In this document: piece after piece, positions 1 through 7,364 of the stretch
Numbering within the stretch: the stretch's first letter is position 1
Layout: the number at the start of each line of letters is the position of its first letter
NCBI GenBank assembly: GCA_000431215.1
Contig: HF985605.1
Location: 1-42,737, forward strand
From: Prevotella sp. CAG:1031
Lineage (GTDB): Bacteria; Bacteroidota; Bacteroidia; Bacteroidales; Muribaculaceae
Direction: 5' to 3'
Length of the DNA stretch: 42,737 nt
The notes under the pieces: generated by a model
The model's input: only the letters and a program-made list of their open reading frames with translations
What the model was told of the DNA's origin: nothing
Database searches by the model: none
Position numbers and translations under genes: made by a program

Positions 1-14
1 TTATTTATCCAAAT

Positions 15-48
15 TTTGCCGTTTTTTTGCGAGTTCTTGTTATCTTTG
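15..48 (+). promoter_or_regulatory. Bacteroidetes-type promoter of the lipoprotein/ABC operon
   Basis: A TTTG at 15-18 is followed after 22 nt by TATCTTTG at 41-48, matching the Bacteroidetes sigma factor pattern TTTG/TAnnTTTG. The predicted transcript would start near 53 and have a leader of about 20 nt before the ATG at 74. Confidence 0.6.
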
Positions 49-73
49 CGTCAGAACCAAACCGATTATCGAA

Positions 74-1447
74 ATGACAAAGAGAAATTTCTTCGCCGCC
101 GCTGTCGCGGCGCTACTGCTTGTGCTGTCGTTCAGCTCCTGTTCAAACAGCAACAAGCTGCTTGAGACTATTCCGTCGTCGGCAAGAGCCGTGGCCCGCA
201 TTAACCTCATGACGATCGGCAACGAGCTCGGAATGAAGCTCGAGGGCGACGAAGTTGTCGTTCCGGCTGATCTTGAGCCTGTTTTCGGCAAAGACGACAA
301 GAAGATGGGCGCTATGCTCAAAGAGGTTGACGCCGAGAATATATACGCTTTCATGATGGACAACAGCGAGCCTTTAGCAGTGTTCGCCCTGAAATCCGAG
401 AGCGGTTTTATCGCTGCTGTTGAAAAGATTTCGGGTAAGAAAGCCGAGACTGTCGACGGCTATATTGTCATCGATGATTATGTGATCAAGGACGGTGTCG
501 CATGGGGCGTGCCGGTGGTTGGCCCGCGTGCAGTCGAGATGGTCAAGGAGGCGCAGAGGAAGGCGGCCAACGGGTCGATGAACGACGTTGAGGCCGTGAC
601 CGACGCTCTCGACGGCGACGGTCTGATGAATTTTGCCGTTCAGTCGCCGGCCGGATTCGTCGCCGGCGGTAAGGATGAGGCCAAAACGGTCTGGACAACA
701 GGAAAGCTGACTGCCAAGGGAAATGCCCTTCATCTGACCGCAAAGGCTGTCAACGCTGACGGATCAGACTACAAGACCGATTATCTTCAGGATATCAGCA
801 CTTCGGTTCTCCAGTATGCTCCGAAGAGTTCGATGCTTGTCGCCGCAATGGGGCTGACCGATAAAATTCCCTGGAGCACTGTGTCGGACGTTTTCTCGCA
901 GATCTACGCTCTGAACGCCACTCAGACCGCCCAGATGGGTATGGCCGTGTCGATGCTCCAGAGCCTCGACGGAACGGTGATGGCGGCTGTCGGGCCGCGC
1001 GGCGGTCTCACGCCCGCTCAGGCTTTCGCATCGGCTCCTGAAGGCATTGATTTCATCGTCATGGCTCATCTGAAGCAGGACAAGATGGATCAGATTCTCG
1101 GTCTGGTCAACGGAATCACTGCCGGCGGCGGTCAGTCTGTGGGCCCGTCGCTCTGGAAGATGCCTGTCTCGTCTGACATGACCGTCTATTACGGTGCTGT
1201 CGACGGTTATCTGACAGTTGCCTCGTTCGAGCCCAGGCCTGACGGCGGTGTCGGTGTGCAGCCCTTCGAGGGGCATGATGCCGGCCTGTGCGTCGACGTT
1301 CCCGATGTGAAGGCGGCTTTAGGACGTGGCAAAGATCCGATGGGTCTGAAAATTGTAGCCAGCGGCGACGGCAATGAAGGCGAGATGACTCTGACGGTCG
1401 AGAACACCGACAAAAAGGTGCTCGTTGCTCTGCTGACAATGTTTTGA
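74..1447 (+). CDS. DUF4836-like lipoprotein
   Basis: This 457-residue protein has a basic N-terminus, a hydrophobic stretch and a lipobox ending at Cys23 (F-S-S-C), so it should be an exported lipoprotein. The mature part starts with a segment about minimising or bounding values (LLETIPSSARAVARINL), which resembles the DUF4836 family of Bacteroidetes lipoproteins; that assignment is from memory of the family and is moderate. No catalytic motif is visible. A good promoter lies just upstream. The stop codon is 7 nt before the start of an ABC ATPase gene, which in turn overlaps a permease gene, so the three are probably co-transcribed and the lipoprotein may be a partner or cargo of that transporter. 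The partner role is inference. Confidence 0.75.
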   Translation: MTKRNFFAAAVAALLLVLSFSSCSNSNKLLETIPSSARAVARINLMTIGNELGMKLEGDEVVVPADLEPVFGKDDKKMGAMLKEVDAENIYAFMMDNSEPLAVFALKSESGFIAAVEKISGKKAETVDGYIVIDDYVIKDGVAWGVPVVGPRAVEMVKEAQRKAANGSMNDVEAVTDALDGDGLMNFAVQSPAGFVAGGKDEAKTVWTTGKLTAKGNALHLTAKAVNADGSDYKTDYLQDISTSVLQYAPKSSMLVAAMGLTDKIPWSTVSDVFSQIYALNATQTAQMGMAVSMLQSLDGTVMAAVGPRGGLTPAQAFASAPEGIDFIVMAHLKQDKMDQILGLVNGITAGGGQSVGPSLWKMPVSSDMTVYYGAVDGYLTVASFEPRPDGGVGVQPFEGHDAGLCVDVPDVKAALGRGKDPMGLKIVASGDGNEGEMTLTVENTDKKVLVALLTMF

Positions 1448-1454
1448 CCCGGAG

Positions 1455-2114
1455 ATGGTTTCGGAGATAACCCTTGAGAATACGCTGCCCGAGGTTTTCT
1501 CGGGCAGCGAGAATGAACCGCCTGTCTGCCATTCGCAGGTCTGGCTGCGCGAGCTGACTTTTAAAAAACCTCAGTTCTGGCTTATCGAGGCCGAGAGCGG
1601 TACCGGCAAGTCGAGCCTCTGCAGCTTCATCTACGGCTCCCGCACCGACTACCGCGGCCGAATCCTCTTCGACGGCACCGACGTCAGGTCGTTCACGATA
1701 GCCCGCTGGTGTGCTCTGCGCCAGCGGTCGCTTGCCTATCTGCCTCAGGAGATGCATCTTTTCCCGGAGCTGACGGTTATGGAGAATATCGACATAAAGA
1801 ACCGGCTGACCGGCTTCAAGAGCCGCGACGAAATACGCCGTATGCTCGACGCCCTCGAGGTCGGCGCCAAGACCGATTCGCTCGCCGGACGCCTGTCGGT
1901 CGGCCAGCAGCAGCGTGTGGCGATTGTCCGCGCGCTCTGCCAGCCTTTCGACTTCCTCCTTATCGACGAGCCCGTCAGCCATCTCGACGCCCGCAACAAT
2001 GCCGCCGTAGCCGCCATGATCGAGGCCGAGGCGAAGAGTCAGGGTGCCGGCGTCATCGCCACCAGTGTCGGTAACAAGATTGTGTTGCCGTTCATTAAAA
2101 CTCTTGCCTTATGA
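1455..2114 (+). CDS. ABC transporter ATP-binding protein with atypical H-loop
   Basis: This 219-residue protein is an ABC ATPase of the LolD/MacB type. Visible motifs are a Walker A at residues 46-53 (AESGTGKS, with Ala in place of the usual first Gly), a Q-loop Gln98, the signature LSVGQ at 147-151, Walker B ending in Asp171-Glu172, and a D-loop SHLDAR. Where family members have the switch histidine (usually THD or THE) this protein has ATSVGNK near residue 202-208, so no H-loop histidine is visible. The gene lies 7 nt after the lipoprotein gene and its TGA overlaps the ATG of the permease gene by 4 nt (ATGA), which points to translational coupling. Substrate unknown; lipoprotein or envelope handling is a guess from the family and neighbours. 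Confidence 0.88.
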   Translation: MVSEITLENTLPEVFSGSENEPPVCHSQVWLRELTFKKPQFWLIEAESGTGKSSLCSFIYGSRTDYRGRILFDGTDVRSFTIARWCALRQRSLAYLPQEMHLFPELTVMENIDIKNRLTGFKSRDEIRRMLDALEVGAKTDSLAGRLSVGQQQRVAIVRALCQPFDFLLIDEPVSHLDARNNAAVAAMIEAEAKSQGAGVIATSVGNKIVLPFIKTLAL

Positions 2115-3304
2115 AGAATCCCCTCAACCGGCTGTTGCGCCGGAATGTCAGTGCCGGACAGCTTGTCGGATATGCCCTGGCGAACCTCGTGGGGCTTGCC
2201 ATTGTGCTGACCGCCATGCAGTTCTATCGCGATGTCAGCTGCATAACCTCGGGCGAGGATTCCTTTATCTCGCGCGACTATCTCATAATCAGCAAGAAGG
2301 TCGAAGGGCTCGGCAGCCTCGGAGGCTCGACCGCCGCCACCGACTTCACCGCCGCCGAGATCGCCGACATCAAGGCGCAGCCCTGGACGCGCCGTGTGGC
2401 GGGCTTCACCGCCGCAGGATTCAATGTGGCGGCGTCGCTCGATTTCGCAGGCCGCGGACTCTCGACGTCGCTGTTTCTCGAATCTATCCCGACCGACTAT
2501 TTCGACGTCGTGCCGCCGGGGTGGGGCTATACGCCGGGCAGCAGCGAGCCCGTGCCGGTCGTCATCTCCAAAGACTATCTGACGCTTTATAACTTCGGCT
2601 ATGCCTCGACCCACGGAATGCCGCGCATCTCCGAGGCAATGGTGTCGATGGTGCCCCTGCGCCTTTCGCTGAGCGGCAACGGACGTCAGGAATGGGTCAA
2701 TGCCCGCATTGTCGGGTTCTCGCAGCGGCTCAACACTATCGCAGTGCCAGAGGAATTCCTCTCGTGGGCCAACGCGCGCTTTTCCGAAGAGCCTCCCGCT
2801 GCCCCCTCGCGCCTCATCATAGAGCTGAACCGCGCCGGCGACCCTACGGCGACAGCCTATCTCGACGACCACTCCTACGAGGCGGCCGGCGACAAGGCCG
2901 ACAACGGACGCGCAGCTTTCTTTCTCGGAGTCGTGACCACGGTTGTCGTGGCCGTCGGAGCTGTCATAAGCGCTCTGGCGTTCTTCATCCTGCTTCTGAG
3001 TATCTATCTTCTGCTCCAGAAGAACCGACAGAAGCTCCACCGCCTGATGGAACTCGGCTACACGCCGGCTCAGGTAGCGCGCAGCTATTATATAATGGTG
3101 GCGGCAGTGAATCTCGCCGTTGTGGTTGCGGCGCTCGCCATAGCCGTCGCCGCCCATCTGGCCTGGCGCCCCGATCTCGAGAGCCTCGGCGCCGACTCGG
3201 CTTCTGTCTGGCCGACCGTTGCCGTCGGCTTCGCCGCCATGATGGCTATAACGCTGCTTAACATGCTTGCCATACGCCGCCGCGTCGTCGCTTCGTTCCG
3301 CTGA
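2111..3304 (+). CDS. FtsX/LolE-like ABC transporter permease
   Basis: This 397-residue membrane protein has the layout of type VII ABC permeases: one N-terminal membrane helix (about residues 17-37), a large extracytoplasmic domain (about 40-270), and three C-terminal helices (about 275-310, 328-352 and 362-385), with the FtsX-type cytoplasmic loop (QKNRQKLHRLMELGYTPAQVARSY) between the second and third. The ATG overlaps the stop of the ATPase gene, so the two should form one transporter. Such proteins move lipoproteins, peptides or signals rather than pump small solutes, using mechanotransmission; what this one acts on cannot be told from sequence. It ends 65 nt before trpS, and trpS has its own promoter starting just after this stop. 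Confidence 0.85.
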   Translation: MKNPLNRLLRRNVSAGQLVGYALANLVGLAIVLTAMQFYRDVSCITSGEDSFISRDYLIISKKVEGLGSLGGSTAATDFTAAEIADIKAQPWTRRVAGFTAAGFNVAASLDFAGRGLSTSLFLESIPTDYFDVVPPGWGYTPGSSEPVPVVISKDYLTLYNFGYASTHGMPRISEAMVSMVPLRLSLSGNGRQEWVNARIVGFSQRLNTIAVPEEFLSWANARFSEEPPAAPSRLIIELNRAGDPTATAYLDDHSYEAAGDKADNGRAAFFLGVVTTVVVAVGAVISALAFFILLLSIYLLLQKNRQKLHRLMELGYTPAQVARSYYIMVAAVNLAVVVAALAIAVAAHLAWRPDLESLGADSASVWPTVAVGFAAMMAITLLNMLAIRRRVVASFR

Positions 3305-3314
3305 GCCGGCAGGC

Positions 3315-3346
3315 TTTGTCAGTAGCGATATTTTTCATTATCTTTG
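3315..3346 (+). promoter_or_regulatory. trpS promoter
   Basis: TTTG at 3315-3318, a 20-nt spacer, then TATCTTTG at 3339-3346: a near-ideal Bacteroidetes promoter. It covers the upstream in-frame TTG at 3316, which is why the ATG at 3370 is chosen as the trpS start. Confidence 0.7.
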
Positions 3347-3369
3347 CTCCCTCTAAACACTCCTGTCTC

Positions 3370-4428
3370 ATGAAAGAAATTGTTCTAAGCGGCATACGCG
3401 CAACCGGAAACCTTCATCTTGGTAATTACTTCGGCGCCCTGAGTAAATTCGTCAGGATGCAGAACGACTTCGACTGTCTGTTCTTCATCGCCGACCTCCA
3501 CGCTCTGACTACCCATCCCGACCCGAAGATGCTCCACAGCAATGTCCATAATATCATTGCCGAGTATCTCGCCGCCGGTATCGACCCTGAAAAAGCCACA
3601 ATCTTTGTCCAGAGCGATGTTCCCGAGATTCCGGAGCTTTATCTGCTTATGAACATGCATGTCGGCATCGGCGAGCTTATGCGCACGGCCTCGTTCAAGG
3701 ACAAGGCGCGCAAGCAGCTCGGAATCTCGAAAGACGCTTCCGACGAGAATATCGAATCTGAAATTATCGGCAATCAGACCAACAAGCGCGTCAACGCCGG
3801 CCTGCTGACCTATCCGACTCTTATGGCTGTCGACATCCTCATACAGAAGGCCACGAAAGTGCCTGTCGGCAAAGACCAGGAGCAGCATCTCGAGCTGACG
3901 CGCCGCTTCGCCCGCCGCTTCAACTCGTTCTACGGCGTCGAACTGTTCCCCGAGCCGACGAATTTCGATTTCGGCGGCAAGCCCGTGAAAGTTCCCGGTC
4001 TCGACGGCTCGGGAAAGATGGGCAAGAGCGAAGGCAACTGCATCTATCTCATCGACGACGAGAAGACGCTCCGCAAGAAAGTCATGCGCGCCGTGACCGA
4101 CGAAGGCCCAAAAGAACCGAATCAGCCCATAAGCGATCATGTGGCCAATCTGCTTTCGCTGATGGAGCTTGCCTGCGCTCCCGAAGTAGTCGACCACTAC
4201 CGAAAGGCATACGCCGACTGCTCTATCCGCTACGGCGACATGAAGAAGCAGCTGGCTGAAGACCTTCTGAAGATCACCCTGCCGATTCGCGAGCGCATCA
4301 TCGATCTCCAGAACGACGAGGCATATATAGGCCGTGTAGTGAAGCAGGGCGCCGAAAGGGCGCGCGAGCGCGCGGCGAAGACTCTCGAAGAGGTTCGCCG
4401 CATAATGGGAATCACCCGGTTCTATTAA
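3370..4428 (+). CDS. trpS: Tryptophanyl-tRNA synthetase
   Basis: This 352-residue class I aminoacyl-tRNA synthetase charges tRNA-Trp with tryptophan in the cytoplasm. The N-terminus carries the HIGH-like motif in TGNLHLGN, and the KMSKS-like loop appears as SGKMGKSEGN in the second half; the length fits bacterial TrpS. An in-frame extension back to a TTG at 3316 is rejected because it overlaps the promoter. The gene stands alone: the upstream permease is likely a separate transcript, and downstream it converges on the glpR-like gene across a perfect 13-bp inverted repeat that probably ends both transcripts. Confidence 0.96.
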   Translation: MKEIVLSGIRATGNLHLGNYFGALSKFVRMQNDFDCLFFIADLHALTTHPDPKMLHSNVHNIIAEYLAAGIDPEKATIFVQSDVPEIPELYLLMNMHVGIGELMRTASFKDKARKQLGISKDASDENIESEIIGNQTNKRVNAGLLTYPTLMAVDILIQKATKVPVGKDQEQHLELTRRFARRFNSFYGVELFPEPTNFDFGGKPVKVPGLDGSGKMGKSEGNCIYLIDDEKTLRKKVMRAVTDEGPKEPNQPISDHVANLLSLMELACAPEVVDHYRKAYADCSIRYGDMKKQLAEDLLKITLPIRERIIDLQNDEAYIGRVVKQGAERARERAAKTLEEVRRIMGITRFY

Positions 4429-4440
4429 ACTGAAAAGAAT

Positions 4441-4478
4441 TAGGCCCTATAGGCCCTATAAGCCTTATAGGGCCTATA
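4441..4478. repeat. Four 9-bp tandem units forming a bidirectional terminator
   Basis: Four tandem 9-mers fill 4441-4476: TAGGCCCTA, TAGGCCCTA, TAAGCCTTA, TAGGGCCTA. Together they create a perfect 13-bp inverted repeat (4448-4460 with 4466-4478, loop AGCCT). It lies between two convergent genes, 13 nt after the trpS stop, so it probably serves as a terminator for both. Two other places in this window (28049-28084 and 40046-40081) carry four related 9-mers. Confidence 0.7.
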
Positions 4479-4491
4479 TTATATAATCGCG

Positions 4492-5253
4492 TCAGGCGAT
4501 TATGAGCTCGATGCCGCGCTCTTCGAGGCTGTTGCGTAGAACGGGCGAGATGCCGGCGTCGGTTATGATGAGGTCAACGTCGTCGAGGTCGGCGATCTTG
4601 CTGAATCCGCGTCGGTTGAATTTCGAGCTGTCGGCCAGAACTATGACTTTCTGGGCGGCGCGCATCATGACCTTGTTCAGTTCGGCCTCGCGGATGTCGG
4701 TGGTTGTTATTCCGAAAGGAATGTCGATGCCGTCGACTCCGAGAAACAGTTTCGAGCAAGCGCAGTCGTCGAAGGGGCGTTTGGCGTATTCGCCGACAAC
4801 GCTCTGCGACGAGTGGCGCAGTATTCCGCCGAGCTGAAGGATTTCGATGTCGGGGTTCGACGACAATATTTCGCTGACCTGCAGCGAAGCCGAGATAACC
4901 GTCAGACGGTGGATCGGGCGGATGCAGCGGGCGAAAGCGTGGACGGTCGTCCCCGAGGCTATGATTATCGAGTCGTCGCGTGTGATTAGTCTGGCGGCTG
5001 CGTTGCCGATGGCGATTTTCTGCGACGGCATGAGTTTCTCTTTCTCGTTGACCGTGCGGTTCGAGGCGTAGGGGTCCATTTTGATGGCATGGCCGTGGCT
5101 GCGGTAGAGTTTGCCGTTTTTCTCAAGCTCAGTAAGGTCTTTTCTGATCGTGACGGCCGAAACTTCGAGAAGACCGGCAAGTTCGCTGACCTGTACGCGC
5201 TCGTGGCGTGTCAGGTTGTCGAGGATCATCGAGTGGCGTTCGTCCTTGGTCAT
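4492..5253 (-). CDS. glpR: DeoR/GlpR-family transcriptional repressor
   Basis: This 253-residue protein has a DeoR-type winged helix-turn-helix at residues 1-55 (VQVSELAGLLEVSAVTIRKDL) followed by the DeoRC sensor domain that binds sugar-phosphate-type effectors (IIIASGTTVHAFAR, LFLGVDGID, ADSSKFNRRGFS). It is divergent from glpA and 396 nt away from it, with the four glp genes running in the other direction. By analogy with GlpR it probably represses glpABCT and is released by glycerol-3-phosphate. The family is clear; the specific target is inferred from position. A TAnnTTTG-type -7 box on the minus strand lies at 5305-5312. Confidence 0.85.
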   Translation of the reverse strand: MTKDERHSMILDNLTRHERVQVSELAGLLEVSAVTIRKDLTELEKNGKLYRSHGHAIKMDPYASNRTVNEKEKLMPSQKIAIGNAAARLITRDDSIIIASGTTVHAFARCIRPIHRLTVISASLQVSEILSSNPDIEILQLGGILRHSSQSVVGEYAKRPFDDCACSKLFLGVDGIDIPFGITTTDIREAELNKVMMRAAQKVIVLADSSKFNRRGFSKIADLDDVDLIITDAGISPVLRNSLEERGIELIIA

Positions 5254-5283
5254 TGCGTGATTGTGCTGTTTGTGATTGTGTTA

Positions 5284-5336
5284 TTCGTGATATATTTCTT
5301 TTCGCAAATATACGAAGCAAATTGTTATATACGAAA
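5284..5336. promoter_or_regulatory. Candidate GlpR operator repeats with glpR promoter
   Basis: TATACGAA occurs at 5309-5316 and again at 5328-5335, 19 bp apart, and TTCGTGATAT at 5284-5293 is roughly the inverse word, so the sites could form inverted and direct repeats. A relative, TATACACGAA, lies at 5433-5442 nearer glpA. The glpR -7 box (CAAATATA on the plus strand, 5305-5312) overlaps the first copy, which would fit autorepression. Operator function is inferred from repetition and place. Confidence 0.35.
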
Positions 5337-5503
5337 CCTGAAGTTCCGATTTTTATATGAAACGACACAAAAGGCTGCTCCAAAGCCGGCGGCGTTACTT
5401 TTTTAACTGCGCAAAGAGCTGGTTTATAGCTTTATACACGAAAATATGTTTTATAACATAAAAAAATATTCGCGCTTTCTTTTTATATTAGACTCGAAAC
5501 TAT

Positions 5504-5511
5504 TACTTTTG
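5504..5511 (+). promoter_or_regulatory. glpA -7 box
   Basis: TACTTTTG fits TAnnTTTG. No good TTTG sits at the right distance upstream, only T-rich sequence around 5476-5484, which would suit a promoter needing an activator. The leader would be about 130 nt. Confidence 0.45.
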
Positions 5512-5549
5512 TTGCGAAATAGAATAGGCGTCAATGCGAAACGCGATGC

Positions 5550-5602
5550 CTCAGTCCCTGATTAAACCGTCGGGCCTGAGTCGTTGTTGTCACAATAACA
5601 AC
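5550..5602 (+). promoter_or_regulatory. Two hairpins in the glpA leader
   Basis: CTCAG-t-CCC near 5550-5558 pairs with GGG-c-CTGAG ending at 5580, and GTTGTTGT at 5583-5590 pairs with AATAACAAC at 5594-5602. Both lie downstream of the predicted start of transcription and could affect mRNA stability or translation; there is no T-run, so they are not obvious terminators. Confidence 0.35.
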
Positions 5603-5649
5603 CTGAAAAACTGAACATATTCTCCGGCATTATATAAAAGTCAGACCCC

Positions 5650-7302
5650 ATGAATAAACTTGACAAACACTATGATGTGATAATCATCGGCGGCGGCGCC
5701 ACGGGCGCCGGAACGGCTCGTGACTGCGCCATGCGCGGTCTGAAGGTTTTGCTCGTCGAGCGGTTTGACATCACCACAGGCGCCACCGGCCGAAACCACG
5801 GACTGCTCCACAGCGGAGCGCGTTATGCCGTCACCGACCAGGAGAGCGCCCGTGAATGTATCAAGGAGAACATGATATTGCGTCGCATAGCGCGTCACTG
5901 TGTCGAAGACACCGGAGGCCTTTTCATAACCCTGCCCGAAGATGACCTCGATTATCAGAAGAAATTCATCGAGAGCTGCTGTGCGGCCGGCATCGACGCC
6001 CGCGCCATCGACCCTCAGGAGGCGCGTCGCATCGAGCCGAGCGTCAATCCCGACCTGATCGGGGCTGTCACAGTTCCCGACGGCGCCGTCGACCCCTTCC
6101 GCCTGACAACGGCCAACGTTATCGACGCCCGGCGCCACGGCGCCGACATTCTGACCTATCACGAGGTCACCGACTTCATCGTCTCGGGCAACCGGATCGA
6201 GGGGGTCAAGCTGTTCAACCACCACACCCGCGAGACTCTCGAAGCCCGCGGCGACGTGACGATTAATGCTGCCGGAATCTGGGGCCATCTCGTGGCGCTC
6301 AAGGCCGGGATAACGATAAATATGTTCCCTGCCAAGGGATCGCTGCTGATTTTCGGCCACCGCGTCAACAATGTCGTCATCAACCGCTGCCGCAAGCCGG
6401 CCAATGCCGACATTCTTGTTCCGGGCGATACGGTCTGTGTTATCGGCACAACCTCCGACCGCGTGCCTTTCGAAGAGTGTGACCACATGGAGGTCACCCC
6501 CGACGAAGTCGACCTGCTTCTGCGCGAAGGCTCGCAGCTGGCGCCCGCGCTGATGTCGACACGCATTCTCCGCGCATACGCCGGTGTGCGTCCGCTCGTT
6601 GCGAGCGACAACGATCCTTCGGGCCGTTCGATCTCGCGCGGCATCGTTTGTCTCGACCATGCGAAGCGCGACGGTGTCGAGGGCTTCATAACCATAACCG
6701 GCGGAAAGCTTATGACCTACCGCCTCATGGCCGAAGAGGCTACCGACATGGCTCTCGCCAAACTCGGCATCGAAGGGCGCCCCTGCACAACCGCCACCGC
6801 TCCGCTGCCGGGCAGCGAGCGTGAGCTCCTTGTCGAAGAGAAGCCCGCGCCGAAACACTTCCGTCCCGAGCCTGTCGAGCGGTTCGCCGCCGAGGGGCGC
6901 CATGGAACTATGGCCGACGAGATAAAGTGGATCGACGCCGACGACCGCGCCCTCGTCTGCGAATGTGAGGAAGTCAGCGTCGCCGAGATGGGCTATGCCA
7001 TAGAAAAGCTCCACGCCGGAAACCTCATCAATCTGCGCCGCCGCACCCGTCTCGGCATGGGAACCTGTCAGGGCCAGCTCTGCGCCTGCCGTGCCGCCGG
7101 ACTGCTCGACCGGGCCACCAATTGCACCGAAAAGGCCATGGCCGACCTCTGCCGCTTCCTCAACGAGCGCTGGAAAGGAATGTATCCCGTGGCCTGGGGC
7201 GACACCGTAGCCGAGATTCAGTTCACCGACTGGATATATAACGGCGTCGCCGGCCTCGACCGCTGGTACGACGAGCACGACGTCGATGGCCTTCTTCACT
7301 GA
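5650..7302 (+). CDS. glpA: Anaerobic glycerol-3-phosphate dehydrogenase subunit A
   Basis: This 550-residue flavoprotein oxidises sn-glycerol-3-phosphate to dihydroxyacetone phosphate and passes electrons to the membrane through GlpB and GlpC. A dinucleotide-binding GGGATGAG lies at residues 14-21 for FAD, followed by the family segment TGATGRNHGLLHSGARY. The C-terminal part has a BFD-like [2Fe-2S] site with Cys437, Cys439, Cys473 and Cys478 (CEC and CQGQLC). This added domain, the length and the glpBC genes that follow distinguish it from aerobic GlpD. It is the first gene of glpABCT, with 62 nt to glpB. Confidence 0.95.
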   Translation: MNKLDKHYDVIIIGGGATGAGTARDCAMRGLKVLLVERFDITTGATGRNHGLLHSGARYAVTDQESARECIKENMILRRIARHCVEDTGGLFITLPEDDLDYQKKFIESCCAAGIDARAIDPQEARRIEPSVNPDLIGAVTVPDGAVDPFRLTTANVIDARRHGADILTYHEVTDFIVSGNRIEGVKLFNHHTRETLEARGDVTINAAGIWGHLVALKAGITINMFPAKGSLLIFGHRVNNVVINRCRKPANADILVPGDTVCVIGTTSDRVPFEECDHMEVTPDEVDLLLREGSQLAPALMSTRILRAYAGVRPLVASDNDPSGRSISRGIVCLDHAKRDGVEGFITITGGKLMTYRLMAEEATDMALAKLGIEGRPCTTATAPLPGSERELLVEEKPAPKHFRPEPVERFAAEGRHGTMADEIKWIDADDRALVCECEEVSVAEMGYAIEKLHAGNLINLRRRTRLGMGTCQGQLCACRAAGLLDRATNCTEKAMADLCRFLNERWKGMYPVAWGDTVAEIQFTDWIYNGVAGLDRWYDEHDVDGLLH

Positions 7303-7364
7303 TTCTACAGACTAATACTTTCGATTTACTATATTTACGTTGATAATCAAAAAGAGATAAAACC

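Larger units (their letters stand above)
5254..5649. other. Divergent glpR-glpA control region
   Basis: This 396-nt gap holds no gene that I can support. The part next to glpR is AT-rich and has repeated TATACGAA-type words; the middle is AT-rich with several ATA/TAT runs; the part next to glpA holds a -7 box and a leader with two hairpins. Individual elements are listed separately. Confidence 0.7.

Noticed and set aside
3316..3369. Upstream TTG start for trpS
   Set aside because: It overlaps the TTTG/TATCTTTG promoter; the ATG at 3370 gives the normal TrpS N-terminus.
4441..4476. Short tandem 9-mers considered as a CRISPR-like array
   Set aside because: The units are contiguous with no spacers and there is no cas gene nearby.
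5641..7299. A 552-codon open frame antisense to glpA
   Set aside because: The plus strand encodes a full GlpA with FAD and iron-sulfur motifs; the antisense frame has none.
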